This document shows, piece after piece, positions 33,607 to 33,962 of a DNA stretch of 33,962 nt. The notes under the pieces were generated by a model. It was not told where the DNA came from and did not search any database. It saw nothing but the letters and a program-made list of their open reading frames with translations. Every line of letters begins with the position of its first letter. Position 1 is the first letter of the stretch. The position numbers and the translations under genes were made by a program. Source of the DNA: Streptomyces cahuitamycinicus (GTDB lineage Bacteria; Actinomycetota; Actinomycetes; Streptomycetales; Streptomycetaceae); the NCBI RefSeq assembly GCF_002891435.1, contig NZ_POUC01000033.1, forward strand, positions 1 to 33,962. The letters run 5' to 3'.

Positions 33607-33962
33607 GTGACTGAGCAACCCGCCCCGCCGCCCGCACAGGGCGAGGTGGAGCACCCCTCGCTCGCCCTCGCCAACACCGCGATCGCTCTGCCCGGCGGGC
33701 GCACGCTGGACCTCCTGGGCACCCCCGCCCAGACGAACCACTGGCTGACCCAGCGCGGCCTCGCCCCCGTCGACGCCGGCATGCGGGAGATGTGCGCGGC
33801 CCAACTGAGGTCGCTGCGCGAACAGATCAGGTCGCTGTTCGCCGCCCGCGCCGACGGCGTACCCGCCCTGCCCGCGGCGGTGACGGCCATCAACGACGCG
33901 ATGACCAGGGTTCCGACGGCCCCGCTGCTGCGGTGGGACGACAAGACCGGCCCCTGCCGGAC
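33607..33962 (+). CDS. ABATE/CGNR-type transcriptional regulator, N-terminal part (runs off window)
   Basis: GTG 33607 is preferred because GGAGGAG lies 4-5 bases before it; ATG 33586 and 33595 are in-frame alternatives. The visible part reads PSLALANTAIALPGGRTLDLL, TNHWLTQRGLAPVDAGM, REMCAAQLRSLREQIRSLF, AARADGVPALPAAVTAIND and TRVPTAPLLRWD. This is the ABATE (stress-linked) N-terminal region, in which a LAN..LP...DLL strand is followed by helices; the C-terminal CGNR zinc-finger, expected beyond the window, is not seen. Members are usually transcription regulators. It is divergent from the MBL-fold gene, and its promoter region holds repeated palindromic elements. Confidence 0.8.
   Translation, partial: MTEQPAPPPAQGEVEHPSLALANTAIALPGGRTLDLLGTPAQTNHWLTQRGLAPVDAGMREMCAAQLRSLREQIRSLFAARADGVPALPAAVTAINDAMTRVPTAPLLRWDDKTGPCR

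Overview
The window looks like a chromosomal segment of a Streptomyces. GC content is very high, codons strongly prefer G or C in the third position, and many starts are GTG. Several products (citrate synthase, RecD2-type helicase, CopA/CopZ, LacI-controlled ribose operon, inositol genes) read as typical streptomycete proteins. All family names come from reading the sequence; no search was run.

Layout. 1-228: start of a secreted Asn/Asp-rich protein on the minus strand, cut by the window edge. 519-3545: an insertion-sequence graveyard holding an IS5-like element with both terminal inverted repeats but a frameshifted transposase, a fragment of a second transposase family, a truncated IS112-like element and a scrambled IS470-like remnant. 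3589-3927: a small secreted four-cysteine protein. 4404-7927: a two-gene ABC-2 exporter in which the ATPase is fused to an extracellular S15/CocE-like serine hydrolase. 8310-9518: a secreted subtilisin with an I9 propeptide. 9610-15103 (minus): an inositol-catabolism operon, iolC - Cgl0159-like aldolase - shrunken iolB remnant - iolD - mmsA/iolA, with a near-consensus promoter and an overlapping palindrome. 15182-15918: 45-bp tandem repeats and a small HTH gene. 16189-18957: a copper-efflux unit (CsoR-type operator, copZ, copA). 18958-19637: a gene-free stretch with strong hairpins and a 12-bp tandem repeat. 19638-23385 (minus): citrate synthase and a RecD2-like helicase. 23618-24739 (plus): two small membrane proteins and a GNAT acetyltransferase that looks leaderless. 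24693-25204 (minus): a gene broken by a one-base frameshift. 25489-31347 (minus): a self-regulated ribose operon lacI-rbsA-rbsCB-rbsK-rbsD, with permease and binding protein fused, two identical LacI operators upstream and a strong terminator downstream. 31575-33962: a cupin, a RibD/DHFR-fold reductase, an MBL-fold hydrolase and a divergent ABATE-type regulator cut by the window edge.

How it works together. Two sugar/polyol operons (inositol and ribose) each form a translationally coupled chain with GTGA or ATGA overlaps. The copper genes form a sensor-operator/chaperone/pump unit. The most unusual items are the hydrolase-ABC ATPase fusion with its coupled permease, the collapsed iolB kept as an in-frame 85-codon gene inside the iol operon, and the repeat/hairpin region downstream of citrate synthase. 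No CRISPR array, tRNA or rRNA was seen.
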